DNA of 64,000 nt, taken from NCBI GenBank assembly GCA_002400495.2, contig NVQL02000016.1, positions 1 to 64,000 on the forward strand, written 5' to 3'. This stretch comes from Alphaproteobacteria bacterium (GTDB taxonomy: Bacteria > Pseudomonadota > Alphaproteobacteria > Rhizobiales > OSC116). The translations under genes and the position numbers were made by a program. Shown one piece after another: positions 37,795 to 45,836 of the stretch; the first letter of the stretch is position 1, and each line of letters begins with the position of its first letter. The notes under the pieces are model-generated. The model ran no database searches. It was given only the letters and a program-made list of their open reading frames with translations, and was not told where the DNA came from.

Positions 37795-38000
37795 ACCAAA
37801 ACTCGGAGCTTCGCCAAACTCTAGCTCACTAAACATAATGTAGTTAGGTTGGGTGGTGAACCAGCACCCGACCAGCGGCTGAGTGGCTTAGCAAGCACGC
37901 GGAGGCGTGCGCCCGCAGGGGCCACTAGCCCGCCGAAAGGTGGGCGTAAAAATGCAAACTTCCAGAGCCTCAAAAACCAGCTAACTTTCTTTCAACAGCC
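37795..38000. repeat. Dispersed modular repeat, locus 2, second tandem copy
   Basis: Same opening and CAGCGGCTGAGTGGCTTAGC as the first copy, but the cassette is replaced by CACGCGGAGGCGTGCGCCCG plus a second palindrome (CCCGCCGAAAGGTGGGC). The tail CTTCCAGAGCCTCAAAAACC is the reverse complement of the module that opens loci 1 and 4. Confidence 0.88.
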
Positions 38001-38165
38001 TATACTGGGCAGCACTCCTGCCTATACTCGGGTACTTCATTTATACGTTCGCTTAAGCTCACTGTTGACACTTGCGTGCGTTCGCTGCGCTCCCTTGCCT
38101 ACCTCGCGTCCTACGGCAGCGGCTTCGAACGGCCGCTGTCGCGCTCACTGGATAGCACGTTGAAT
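38001..38165. repeat. Dispersed modular repeat, locus 2, right arm
   Basis: TCCTGCCTATACTCGGGTAC is an inverted match to locus 1 (near 17960), followed by GTGCGTTCGCTGCGCTCCC and palindromic stretches such as CGGCTTCGAACGGCCG. This part diverges most from loci 3 and 4. It runs up to the 3' end of the propionyl-CoA synthetase gene, whose last codons match repeat sequence from locus 3. Confidence 0.75.
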
Positions 38166-38188
38166 GGATGCGAGGGGCAGACGGATAT

Positions 38189-40102
38189 TCAGAGTTTATT
38201 GGACGCAATCAATCCCGCCTCACCAAACCGCGCCGTCAGTTCAACCAATATCTCAGGGTCATCAATCGTCGCAGGCACTTTATATTCTTCACCATCAATA
38301 ATTTTACGCATTGTAGCACGTAATATCTTACCACTGCGGGTTTTGGGCAAACGCTCCACCACAATTGATGTGCGATAAGCCGCCACGGGGCCGATCACCT
38401 CGCGCACCATTTGCCGACATTCCGCCTCTATTTCTTCATCTGGCCGATTGACCCCATCGTTTAAAATCAGCAAACCAATCGGCATTTGACCTTTTAATTT
38501 ATCAGCAATGCCAATCACCGCACATTCGGCAACATCTTTATGGCCCGCGATAATCTCTTCCATCGCACCTGTTGACAAGCGATGCCCTGCCACATTAATA
38601 ATATCATCAGTCCGCGCCATGATGAACAAATAACCATCTTCATCTAAATATCCCGCATCCGACGTTTCATAATAACCTTCAAAATTGCTATAATATTTTT
38701 CGTTCAGCACATCATCAGCTTGCCATAAGGTGGGCAAACAACCTGGCGGCATGGGGCGTTTAATGAGAATATTACCTGTTGCATTTGCAGCAACTGGAAC
38801 ACCTTCATCATCAACCACCACAATTTCATAACCTGGCATCGGCTTAGCTGAAGAGCCGTATTTTACAGGCAATCGCTCAATGCCCATCGGGTTGGCCGCA
38901 ATTGGCCAGCCTGTTTCTGTTTGCCACCAATGGTCAATCACTGGCACCTTCAAATGTTGCTCTGCCCATTTTATAGTATCAGGGTCAGCCCGCTCACCCG
39001 CCAAATATAGCACTTCAAACGCTGACAAGTCATAATCAGCCATCAATTTACCTTCGGGATCTTGCTTTTTTATCGCCCGCAAAGCCGTTGGCGCGGTAAA
39101 TAAGCTTTTGACTTTATATTCTTCAATCACCCGCCAAAACGCCCCAGCATCTGGTGTGCCGATCGGCTTGCCTTCATACATAAGCGCAGTTGCGCCTTGC
39201 AGCAATGGCCCGTAGACAATATAGCTATGGCCAACCACCCAACCGACATCCGAGGCCGCCCAGAACACATCACCAGCATCAATGTCATATATCGCCTTCA
39301 TTGACCAATTCAGCGCCACCATATAGCCGCCATTGTCACGCACCACACCTTTTGGCGTGCCAGTCGTGCCCGATGTATAAAGCACATAAAGCGGATCAGT
39401 TGCCAACACAGCCACGCGCGCACATTGCTGATCTGCGGCCTTAACCGCATCAACCAATTCCTGCCAATCAGCATCAACGCCTTCATTCATATTGGCTATA
39501 TGTTGTTGGCGCTGTAAAATAATCGTTTGCGCCACCTTATGCGCCGCAATGTCAATCGCTTCATCCAATAAAGGTTTATATTCAACAATGCGGTTGGGTT
39601 CTATGCCGCAAGATGCGGCAACAATTAATTTGGGTGTACAATCATCAATGCGCACCGCCAATTCGGGTGCGGCAAACCCGCCAAACACCACGCTATGTAT
39701 CGCCCCAATGCGCGCACATGCCAACATGGCAATCGCCGCCTCAGGCACCATCGGCATATATATAATCACCCGATCGCCTTTGGCAATTTGCGCATTTTGT
39801 AACACACAGGCAAAAGCATTAACTTCAACCAATAATTCTGCGTATGTATATTGTTGTTTTTTACCCGTAACAGGGCTGTCATAAATCAGCGCCACTTGGT
39901 CGGCAAGCCCAGCATTTACATGTCGGTCAAGACAATTATGCGCCATATTGCATTGCCCACCAATATACCAGCGCTCTAACCCGTTTAACTCGCCTTGTAT
40001 TTTATCAAAAGGTTTAACCCACTCAATCAATTTCGCAGCGTCTACCCAAAACGCCTCTGGTCGTTGCTGCCATGATTGATATATTTCGCTATAATTGCCC
40101 AT
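38189..40102 (-). CDS. prpE: Propionyl-CoA synthetase (AMP-forming)
   Basis: Acyl-adenylate enzyme activating propionate, closely related to acetyl-CoA synthetase. The nucleotide loop YTSGTTGTPKGVVRDNGGY (about 247-265) has the RDNGG extension typical of PrpE. Further blocks are WWQTETGWPIAANPMG, YETSDAGYLDEDGYLFIMARTDDIINVAGHRLS and the catalytic Lys in TRSGKILRATMRK. Length 637 residues. It is alone on its strand between repeat locus 2 and the DUF465 genes. Its final residues (ASNKL) and stop are encoded in sequence resembling repeat locus 3. Confidence 0.93.
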   Translation of the reverse strand: MGNYSEIYQSWQQRPEAFWVDAAKLIEWVKPFDKIQGELNGLERWYIGGQCNMAHNCLDRHVNAGLADQVALIYDSPVTGKKQQYTYAELLVEVNAFACVLQNAQIAKGDRVIIYMPMVPEAAIAMLACARIGAIHSVVFGGFAAPELAVRIDDCTPKLIVAASCGIEPNRIVEYKPLLDEAIDIAAHKVAQTIILQRQQHIANMNEGVDADWQELVDAVKAADQQCARVAVLATDPLYVLYTSGTTGTPKGVVRDNGGYMVALNWSMKAIYDIDAGDVFWAASDVGWVVGHSYIVYGPLLQGATALMYEGKPIGTPDAGAFWRVIEEYKVKSLFTAPTALRAIKKQDPEGKLMADYDLSAFEVLYLAGERADPDTIKWAEQHLKVPVIDHWWQTETGWPIAANPMGIERLPVKYGSSAKPMPGYEIVVVDDEGVPVAANATGNILIKRPMPPGCLPTLWQADDVLNEKYYSNFEGYYETSDAGYLDEDGYLFIMARTDDIINVAGHRLSTGAMEEIIAGHKDVAECAVIGIADKLKGQMPIGLLILNDGVNRPDEEIEAECRQMVREVIGPVAAYRTSIVVERLPKTRSGKILRATMRKIIDGEEYKVPATIDDPEILVELTARFGEAGLIASNKL

Positions 40103-40195
40103 TCGTCACCCCCTCCATTCGCTACCGTATGGTATTATTTAACAATTATATTTGTCAAATAATATGAGACATATGTCTGAAATTCATCATACTTA

Positions 40196-40233
40196 AAACA
40201 AAAATGCCCCGCTTCATTTTCATGAAACAAGGC
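40196..40233 (-). terminator. Intrinsic terminator of the minus-strand DUF465 gene
   Basis: Twelve-bp stem with several G-T pairs (GCCTTGTTTCAT/ATGAAGCGGGGC, loop GAAA), followed on minus by ATTTTTGTTTT. Confidence 0.75.
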
Positions 40234-40258
40234 GTAAATTTTTAAAATGGAAAGCTAG

Positions 40259-40435
40259 CTAACTGGCAGCTCTTGCCTCTATGCTCAATATTTCCTCTTT
40301 TATGCGCATTTTCTGTCGTTTCAAATAATTGACCTTAGCTTCATCCACCGATGGGAATTTATTTTCACTCGATATTTGAGTTTTCATATGTTTATGCTTT
40401 AATTTCAATTCATTCAAATGCGCTTCCAGAGCCAT
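40259..40435 (-). CDS. YdcH-like DUF465 small protein (not in ORF track)
   Basis: A 58-residue ORF below the track's length limit. It starts MALEAHLNELKLKHKHMKTQ and continues with VNYLKRQKMRIKEEILSIE, the Lys/Glu-rich helical hairpin of the DUF465/YdcH family. A near-perfect ribosome site AAGGAGGT lies 7 bases upstream, and a terminator follows 26 bases after the stop. A second family member is divergent on the plus strand. Function unknown; in Rhizobiales such a pair sits upstream of purEK, as here. Confidence 0.85.
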   Translation of the reverse strand: MALEAHLNELKLKHKHMKTQISSENKFPSVDEAKVNYLKRQKMRIKEEILSIEARAAS

Positions 40436-40451
40436 TTTTATACCTCCTTAT

Positions 40452-40459
40452 ATGGTTAA
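40452..40459 (-). promoter_or_regulatory. CtrA-like box next to the DUF465 start
   Basis: TTAACCAT on minus, only 17 bases upstream of the ATG and abutting the ribosome site. The close position would suit repression better than activation, if it is functional. Confidence 0.3.
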
Positions 40460-40587
40460 CATATGAATCTTTGCACATAAATTTCAATAAATCAAATATT
40501 TCACTTGAAATCTTTTATCAAATTTTAAACAAATATAGATAGACTAGTTCTATATAACTATGTTTTGAGTATTTTTTGGGCTTTACA

Positions 40588-40794
40588 ATGAATGAAATTG
40601 AAAAAAATCATTTGGTAAAAATTATTTCTCGGCTGTGCCATGAGCACCGAGATTTAAAAATGACCATCAAGTCGATGCGCCAAACCGACCAGCATCAGGA
40701 CATTCAAATGCAAAAACTCATCAATCGCCGCGATCAAATTAAAGCCGTGATCAAAACCCTCAATGAAAAATTGATCCCAGACATAATCGCATAA
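40588..40794 (+). CDS. YdcH-like DUF465 small protein
   Basis: A 68-residue product from MNEIEKNHLVKIISRLC, four codons inside the track ORF. The middle reads EHRDLKMTIKSMRQTDQHQDIQMQKLINRRDQIKAVIKTL, again a charged helical hairpin of the DUF465 type. It is divergent from the shorter family member and lies 64 bases before purE. Function unknown. A GGGC about 10 bases upstream is a weak ribosome site. Confidence 0.78.
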   Translation: MNEIEKNHLVKIISRLCHEHRDLKMTIKSMRQTDQHQDIQMQKLINRRDQIKAVIKTLNEKLIPDIIA

Positions 40795-40858
40795 ACTCAA
40801 TTAACAATTGCATCCTTAGCCACAAACTCATAAAAAGAAACAAAAGAATTATTGAGGA

Positions 40859-41356
40859 ATGGCAATGGCTGAAAATTCTGCAAAAATAAGCATCATTATG
40901 GGCAGTCAATCTGACTGGCCGATTATGAAATATGCTGCCGATATTCTAGACGAATTAAACATCGCCTATGAGTCTAAAATCATCTCTGCGCATCGCACGC
41001 CCGACCGTATGTATGAATATGCCAAAAATGTCAAAGATAATGGCCTTAATGTCATCATTGCAGGCGCTGGTGGCGCGGCACATTTACCTGGCATGGTCGC
41101 ATCAATGACCCCCCTACCCGTATTTGGCGTGCCGATTGAAACCAAAGCTTTAGGCGGCCAAGATAGTCTATTATCCATCGTGCAAATGCCAGGCGGCATA
41201 CCCGTTGGCACTTTGGCCATTGGCAAAGCAGGCGCAATGAACGCAGCCCTTTTGGCCGCAGCTGTCATCGCCTTACACGATAAAGCCATTGCCACGCGCT
41301 TAGCCACCTATCGCCAAACCATCACTGACAGCATCGCCTTAACTCCAACAGATTGA
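40859..41356 (+). CDS. purE: N5-carboxyaminoimidazole ribonucleotide mutase
   Basis: Class I PurE, converting N5-CAIR to CAIR in purine synthesis. The signature [19 protein letters not shown] carries the substrate Ser and Asp, and SAHRTPDRM the catalytic His; [14 protein letters not shown] and [20 protein letters not shown] complete the site. At 165 residues it is normal. ATTGAGGAAT precedes the start, and MAEN two codons in is an alternative. purK follows after 7 bases, so the two are cotranscribed. Confidence 0.97.
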   Translation: MAMAENSAKISIIMGSQSDWPIMKYAADILDELNIAYESKIISAHRTPDRMYEYAKNVKDNGLNVIIAGAGGAAHLPGMVASMTPLPVFGVPIETKALGGQDSLLSIVQMPGGIPVGTLAIGKAGAMNAALLAAAVIALHDKAIATRLATYRQTITDSIALTPTD

Positions 41357-41363
41357 AACTGAC

Positions 41364-42473
41364 ATGGCACACCAACAAGCTTTACCCACAAATAGCACCA
41401 TCGGCATTTTGGGCGGTGGGCAATTGGCGCGCATGTTAAGCTTGGCGGCCACACCATTGGGTTATAAAACTTGTATTTATTGCCCCGAAGACAACGGCCC
41501 TGCGCTCGATGTCTGCCACAGCAACATTGTTGGCGCTTATGACGATGAGCAGAAACTCAGAGCCTTCGCCAATAAAGTCGATGTCATCACTTATGAATTT
41601 GAAAACATTCCCGCTGCCACCATTGCTTATTTAGATGGCTTGGTAAATGTCCACCCCAATTTAATATCCCTGCAAACCGCGCAAGACCGTTTGGTTGAAA
41701 AAGATTATCTCAACAAAGTCGGCACCCAAACCGCACCTTACGCCAATGTCGCCAATAAAGCCGATTTAGACGCCGCCATTATACAGCTCGGCCTACCCGC
41801 CATACTAAAAACCCGCACCATGGGCTATGATGGCAAAGGCCAAGTGGTGATTAAAACCCCAAATGATGTGGCTGAAGCTTATAAGCTGATTGAAGACAAT
41901 ATATTCGCAGATTGCATTCTCGAAGGCTTTATCGATTTTGATCTTGAAATCTCGGTCATCATCGCGCGTGATGTTAATGACAATGTGGCCATTTATGAAC
42001 CATCCGAAAATGACCATAAAAACCATATATTAGACATTTCGACCATTCCCGCCAATGTCGCGCCTTTCATTAAAGACCAGGCCGCAGCCTTGGCAACCAA
42101 CATCATCAAAGGTTTAGATTATGTCGGCATAATGGGCGTTGAATTATTTGTATCATCGATCGCCAACAACCCGTTAATTGTTAACGAAATTGCCCCACGT
42201 GTGCACAATAGTGGCCATTGGACGCAAGATGCCTGTTATATTTCGCAATTTGAGCAACACATTCGTGCCATCACCAATATGCCGCTCGGCACAACCAAGC
42301 GCCACAGCGATGTGGTGATGAAAAACCTAATTGGCGATGATGTGAATAAAGCCGCAGACTATGCCAGCCAAGAAAATGCCCACATTCACCTTTATGGTAA
42401 GGCTGATATTAAACCAGGTCGCAAAATGGGGCATATCAACCTTTTATACCCTTTCGGCCAGCCCAAGGGCTAA
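41364..42473 (+). CDS. purK: N5-carboxyaminoimidazole ribonucleotide synthase
   Basis: ATP-grasp enzyme making N5-CAIR from AIR, bicarbonate and ATP, feeding PurE. The N-terminal block IGILGGGQLARMLSLAA, the ATP-grasp segments LKTRTMGYDGKGQVVIK and ILEGFIDFDLEISVI, and the metal site VNEIAPRVHNSGHWT are present. The 369 residues are typical. Seven bases separate it from purE. No typical terminator follows; a long-loop inverted repeat lies after the stop. Confidence 0.96.
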   Translation: MAHQQALPTNSTIGILGGGQLARMLSLAATPLGYKTCIYCPEDNGPALDVCHSNIVGAYDDEQKLRAFANKVDVITYEFENIPAATIAYLDGLVNVHPNLISLQTAQDRLVEKDYLNKVGTQTAPYANVANKADLDAAIIQLGLPAILKTRTMGYDGKGQVVIKTPNDVAEAYKLIEDNIFADCILEGFIDFDLEISVIIARDVNDNVAIYEPSENDHKNHILDISTIPANVAPFIKDQAAALATNIIKGLDYVGIMGVELFVSSIANNPLIVNEIAPRVHNSGHWTQDACYISQFEQHIRAITNMPLGTTKRHSDVVMKNLIGDDVNKAADYASQENAHIHLYGKADIKPGRKMGHINLLYPFGQPKG

Positions 42474-42477
42474 ATTC

Positions 42478-42521
42478 AGGCGTAAATCCTTTAATATTTG
42501 TATTATTATGAGTTTACGCCT
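42478..42521. repeat. Long-loop inverted repeat between purK and rpsU
   Basis: Perfect 9-bp arms AGGCGTAAA/TTTACGCCT separated by 26 AT-rich bases. There is no T run, so if it functions it may be an mRNA end stem or part of the rpsU leader. Confidence 0.4.
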
Positions 42522-42629
42522 AGACAAATGACCAAATATTTGATATTTGAGTGACAATTAATTTACTGCAAAATTAGCAGTGCGAAATTTCGTCTTTATC
42601 AAGACGCATATGAAACAGGAAAATACATA

Positions 42630-42857
42630 GTGCAAGTACTCGTTCGTGATAATAATGTTGACCAAGCCCTACGTGCTTTGAAAAAGAAAATGCAACGTGA
42701 AGGTATTTTCCGTGAAATGAAATTACGCGGACATTTTGAAAAACCATCTGAGAAAAAAGCCCGTGAAAAAGCCGAAGCCATTCGCCGCACACGCAAATTG
42801 GCTCGTAAAAAAGCCCAACGCGAAGGTATGATTATGGGCAAAGGTCGCATGTATTAA
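42630..42857 (+). CDS. rpsU: 30S ribosomal protein S21
   Basis: 75 residues with the S21 pattern [38 protein letters not shown] and a Lys/Arg-rich tail. The start codon is GTG with AGGA 9 bases upstream; no in-frame ATG gives a complete N-terminus. Its position after purEK is usual in Rhizobiales. A strong terminator follows. Confidence 0.97.
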   Translation: MQVLVRDNNVDQALRALKKKMQREGIFREMKLRGHFEKPSEKKAREKAEAIRRTRKLARKKAQREGMIMGKGRMY

Positions 42858-42892
42858 GCGACATATTTTAGCCACATAGCTTATATAGTTTC

Positions 42893-42924
42893 AAAGGTCA
42901 CCACTAGGTGGCCTTTTTATTTAT
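42893..42924 (+). terminator. Intrinsic terminator after rpsU
   Basis: Ten-bp stem AAAGGTCACC/GGTGGCCTTT with one G-T pair, loop ACTA, then TTATTT. Confidence 0.85.
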
Positions 42925-43042
42925 CAAAATGATGTTGTTTTGTTTGTTCAGTGTTTTTGTGCGATTTTTGCAACATTATTTACCAAATAAAAAATATTTA
43001 CTTTTATTACATGATTTGAGTAGAAAATAATTTATACACTCA

Positions 43043-43050
43043 TTAACCAT
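43043..43050 (+). promoter_or_regulatory. CtrA-like box upstream of the TPR lipoprotein
   Basis: TTAACCAT, 24 bases upstream of the start codon and oriented toward the gene; the extension TTAACCATAAATTTT partly matches the second half-site. Confidence 0.35.
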
Positions 43051-43073
43051 AAATTTTTGAAGTTGGAAATATT

Positions 43074-43886
43074 TTGAAATTCAAAACCATAGTGAAAACG
43101 AGCCTAGTTGCCACCAGCCTATTCGCTTTGGTCGCTTGCCAAACCATCGATTCTCCAGTGAATACCGATTTAACATCGCTTTCATCAGCGGTCGAGCGCA
43201 ACCCAGAATTTGGCCGTTCACATAATAATTTAGGCGCGGGCCTGGCTAGTTATGAGCGCTATAATGAAGCCTATAATAGCTTTACCGCTGCCATTAAAGT
43301 TGCGCCAAATGCGCCACAACCATACTACAACCGTGGTTTGGCCTTGATTAAACTCGAAAAATATAACGATGCGATCACTGACTTTAACCAAGCCGTTAAG
43401 CTCAACCCAAATTATGACAAAGCCTATGTAGCCAAAGGCAATGCGTTGCGCTTATTAAGGCGCTACAGCGCTGCACTGACCGCATATAACCAAGCCATAG
43501 GCGTTAACAGCTATAACCCGCAGGCCTACTTCCAAGTCGGCGCCATTCATCAAAAACGTGGCAACCACACAGGAGCCATTGCAAGCTTTAACCAAGCCAT
43601 GAATTTCAGCTCCAACGTCGCGCAGATATTCTACGCCCGTGGGGTGTCTAATTATGCATTGCGTAATTATGTCGCTGCCAAAGGTGATTTTGAAACCGCA
43701 TCACGCATCATGCCAAAATCATATGATGCCTATATCAATCTAGCGCGCGCTTCAGCCAAGTTAAATGATTGGCAAGATGCTTATAACGCCTATAACAACG
43801 CAGCTCGCCGTGTACCAGACTCTAAAGAGGCTGTCCGTGGCCGCGCCACTGCCCGCGTGCAATTGACCAGGCTGGCCAAGGCATAA
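43074..43886 (+). CDS. TPR lipoprotein (NlpI-like)
   Basis: Predicted 270-residue lipoprotein: signal KTSLVATSLFALVAC ending in a lipobox with the lipidated Cys at residue 22, followed by at least six tetratricopeptide repeats (for example PQPYYNRGLALIKLEKYNDAI, DKAYVAKGNALRLLRRYSAAL, AQIFYARGVSNYALRNYVAA). The start codon is TTG with GGAAA upstream; no ATG precedes the signal sequence in frame. NlpI-type TPR lipoproteins scaffold peptidoglycan hydrolases and their proteases, which is a plausible but inferred role. Followed by a strong terminator. Confidence 0.85.
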   Translation: MKFKTIVKTSLVATSLFALVACQTIDSPVNTDLTSLSSAVERNPEFGRSHNNLGAGLASYERYNEAYNSFTAAIKVAPNAPQPYYNRGLALIKLEKYNDAITDFNQAVKLNPNYDKAYVAKGNALRLLRRYSAALTAYNQAIGVNSYNPQAYFQVGAIHQKRGNHTGAIASFNQAMNFSSNVAQIFYARGVSNYALRNYVAAKGDFETASRIMPKSYDAYINLARASAKLNDWQDAYNAYNNAARRVPDSKEAVRGRATARVQLTRLAKA

Positions 43887-43914
43887 AGCCTCATTATAAA
43901 TCTAGAAGCAAAAT

Positions 43915-43946
43915 AAAAGGCGGGATGTAAAAACATCCCGCCTTTT
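43915..43946. terminator. Bidirectional terminator between the TPR lipoprotein and pntB
   Basis: Perfect 14-bp stem AAAAGGCGGGATGT/ACATCCCGCCTTTT with a 4-base loop and A/T tracts on both sides. It can end both convergent transcripts. Confidence 0.9.
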
Positions 43947-43985
43947 ATTTTGATTAAATTTTAAAGCTCTACAGCGCCTTAATCC

Positions 43986-45386
43986 TTACAATGCCTTAAT
44001 AATGTCTTCGACCATTTTCTTAGCGTCAGAGAATAACATCATAGTGTTATCACGGAAAAACACTTCGTTCTGCACGCCCGCATAACCTTTGCCCATACCA
44101 CGCTTAACAAACAACACAGTACCCGCTTTTTCAACATCCAAAATCGGCATGCCGTAAATCGGGCTTTGAGGGTCAGTTTTAGCTGAGGGGTTGGTCACAT
44201 CATTAGCGCCAATCACAAATGCCACGTCTGCTTGCGCAAAGTCATTATTAATGTCTTCAAGTTCAAACACTTCATCATATGGCACATTGGCTTCGGCAAG
44301 CAGCACATTCATATGGCCTGGCATACGGCCAGCCACAGGATGAATGGCATAAGCCACTTTCACGCCATGTCCTTTAAGCACATCAGCCATTTCACGCAAT
44401 GCATGTTGAGCTTGCGCCACCGCCATACCATAACCTGGTACGATGATCACTTTATTGGCGTTTTTCATGATAAACGCCGCGTCATCGGCACTGCCTAGTT
44501 TGACAGGACGGGTTTCCTCTTCTTGATCGCCACCACCTGTACCAACATCACCAAAACCGCCTAGGATAACGCTGATGAATGATCTATTCATCGCTTTACA
44601 CATGATATAGGAAAGAATCGCACCTGATGAGCCGACCAAAGCCCCTGTTACGATGAGCGCTGTATTGCCCAAGGTAAAACCAATACCAGCCGCGGCCCAA
44701 CCTGAATATGAATTCAGCATAGAAACAACCACAGGCATATCTGCTCCACCAATAGGAATGATGATCAAGAAACCAAGCAAGCCAGAGACAACCACAATCG
44801 CCCAGAACAAGTCAGTATTTTCAGTCATCGCAAAATAGATAACCAAGCCAACCATCGTCGCGGCCAAAACAATGTTAATCAAATGCCGTGCAGGCAAAAT
44901 AATCGGCGTGCCAGACATTAAGCCTTGTAATTTAGCAAACGCAATCAACGAACCCGTAAAGGTAATCGCACCAATCGCCACGCCCAATGACATTTCAACC
45001 AAGCTCACCATATGAATATGACCAACCTCGCCAATGCCAAATGACGCAGGCGCATAAAGTGCGCTCGCTGCCACAAACACCGCAGCCAAACCAACCAAGC
45101 TATGAAAAGCCGCCACAAGTTGTGGCATATTAGTCATCGAGATTTTGCGGGCGATAACCCCGCCAATAATACCACCAACGGCCAAGCCGCCAACCAGCAT
45201 TGCCCAACCTTCCATGGTTGATGGCCCTGCCATAATCAATGTGGTGACAATGGCGATGGCCATACCCGCCATGCCCATATAGTTGCCGCGTCTCGCGGTT
45301 TCAGGTGAACTCAGACCATGCAATGACAGAATGAATAACACACCAGATATAAGATATAATAACGCAATTAAATTAGCACTCATCAT
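43986..45386 (-). CDS. pntB: Proton-translocating transhydrogenase, beta subunit
   Basis: Membrane and NADP(H)-binding subunit that, with PntAA/PntAB, uses the proton gradient to make NADPH from NADH. About nine membrane helices occupy residues 1-265. The soluble C-terminal dIII domain contains VPGYGMAVAQAQHALREMA and FVIGANDVTNPSAKTDPQSPI, the NADP site. The 466 residues are typical. It lies 6 bases after pntAB on the same strand. Confidence 0.96.
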   Translation of the reverse strand: MMSANLIALLYLISGVLFILSLHGLSSPETARRGNYMGMAGMAIAIVTTLIMAGPSTMEGWAMLVGGLAVGGIIGGVIARKISMTNMPQLVAAFHSLVGLAAVFVAASALYAPASFGIGEVGHIHMVSLVEMSLGVAIGAITFTGSLIAFAKLQGLMSGTPIILPARHLINIVLAATMVGLVIYFAMTENTDLFWAIVVVSGLLGFLIIIPIGGADMPVVVSMLNSYSGWAAAGIGFTLGNTALIVTGALVGSSGAILSYIMCKAMNRSFISVILGGFGDVGTGGGDQEEETRPVKLGSADDAAFIMKNANKVIIVPGYGMAVAQAQHALREMADVLKGHGVKVAYAIHPVAGRMPGHMNVLLAEANVPYDEVFELEDINNDFAQADVAFVIGANDVTNPSAKTDPQSPIYGMPILDVEKAGTVLFVKRGMGKGYAGVQNEVFFRDNTMMLFSDAKKMVEDIIKAL

Positions 45387-45392
45387 CTTCTC

Positions 45393-45836
45393 CTAATTTT
45401 TCTTACGATACATGGCAAGCATGCGTTGGGTGACTAAAAAGCCGCCAAAAATATTGACCGATGCCAATACCAAGCCAACCAAACCAAATGTACTTGCAAT
45501 GCCCGAAGCATCTGCAGCCACGCCAACCAAGGCGCCAACCACAATCACCGAGCTAATCGCATTGGTCACTGCCATAAGCGGCGTGTGCAATGCAGGCGTA
45601 ACGCTCCACACCACAAAATAACCAATAAAGATAGACAATACAAAAATCGCCAATCTAAACATAAACGGGTCAATGCCTGTGCTGCTGCCAGCCATTTGCA
45701 TGGCGGCTTCAGAGCCTGCGGCAATTGTATCGGCAATGCCATCAGCATAGCCTTGCGCGGCAACGGCTGCATCTTGCGCGGCCTCCGCTGCGGCTTGTGC
45801 GCGTTCCAGCGCTTGTGCGGGTGATAAATCAGCCAT
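45393..45836 (-). CDS. pntAB: Transhydrogenase alpha subunit, membrane part
   Basis: The 147-residue product begins with an Ala-rich amphipathic segment (residues 1-45) and has three to four membrane helices after it, including WSVTPALHTPLMAVTNAISSVIVVGAL, the dII signature split off from PntA in alphaproteobacteria. The start codon shares a base with the pntAA stop, indicating coupled translation. Together the three genes give the Rhodospirillum-type three-chain enzyme. Confidence 0.94.
   Translation of the reverse strand: MADLSPAQALERAQAAAEAAQDAAVAAQGYADGIADTIAAGSEAAMQMAGSSTGIDPFMFRLAIFVLSIFIGYFVVWSVTPALHTPLMAVTNAISSVIVVGALVGVAADASGIASTFGLVGLVLASVNIFGGFLVTQRMLAMYRKKN

Noticed and set aside
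37591-38000. Possible CRISPR-like tandem array
   Set aside because: Only two units of about 204 bases, no short regular repeats or spacers, no cas genes.
37849-38163. 104-residue ORF in repeat locus 2
   Set aside because: Runs through palindromic repeat cassettes; the translated words only reflect the repeats.
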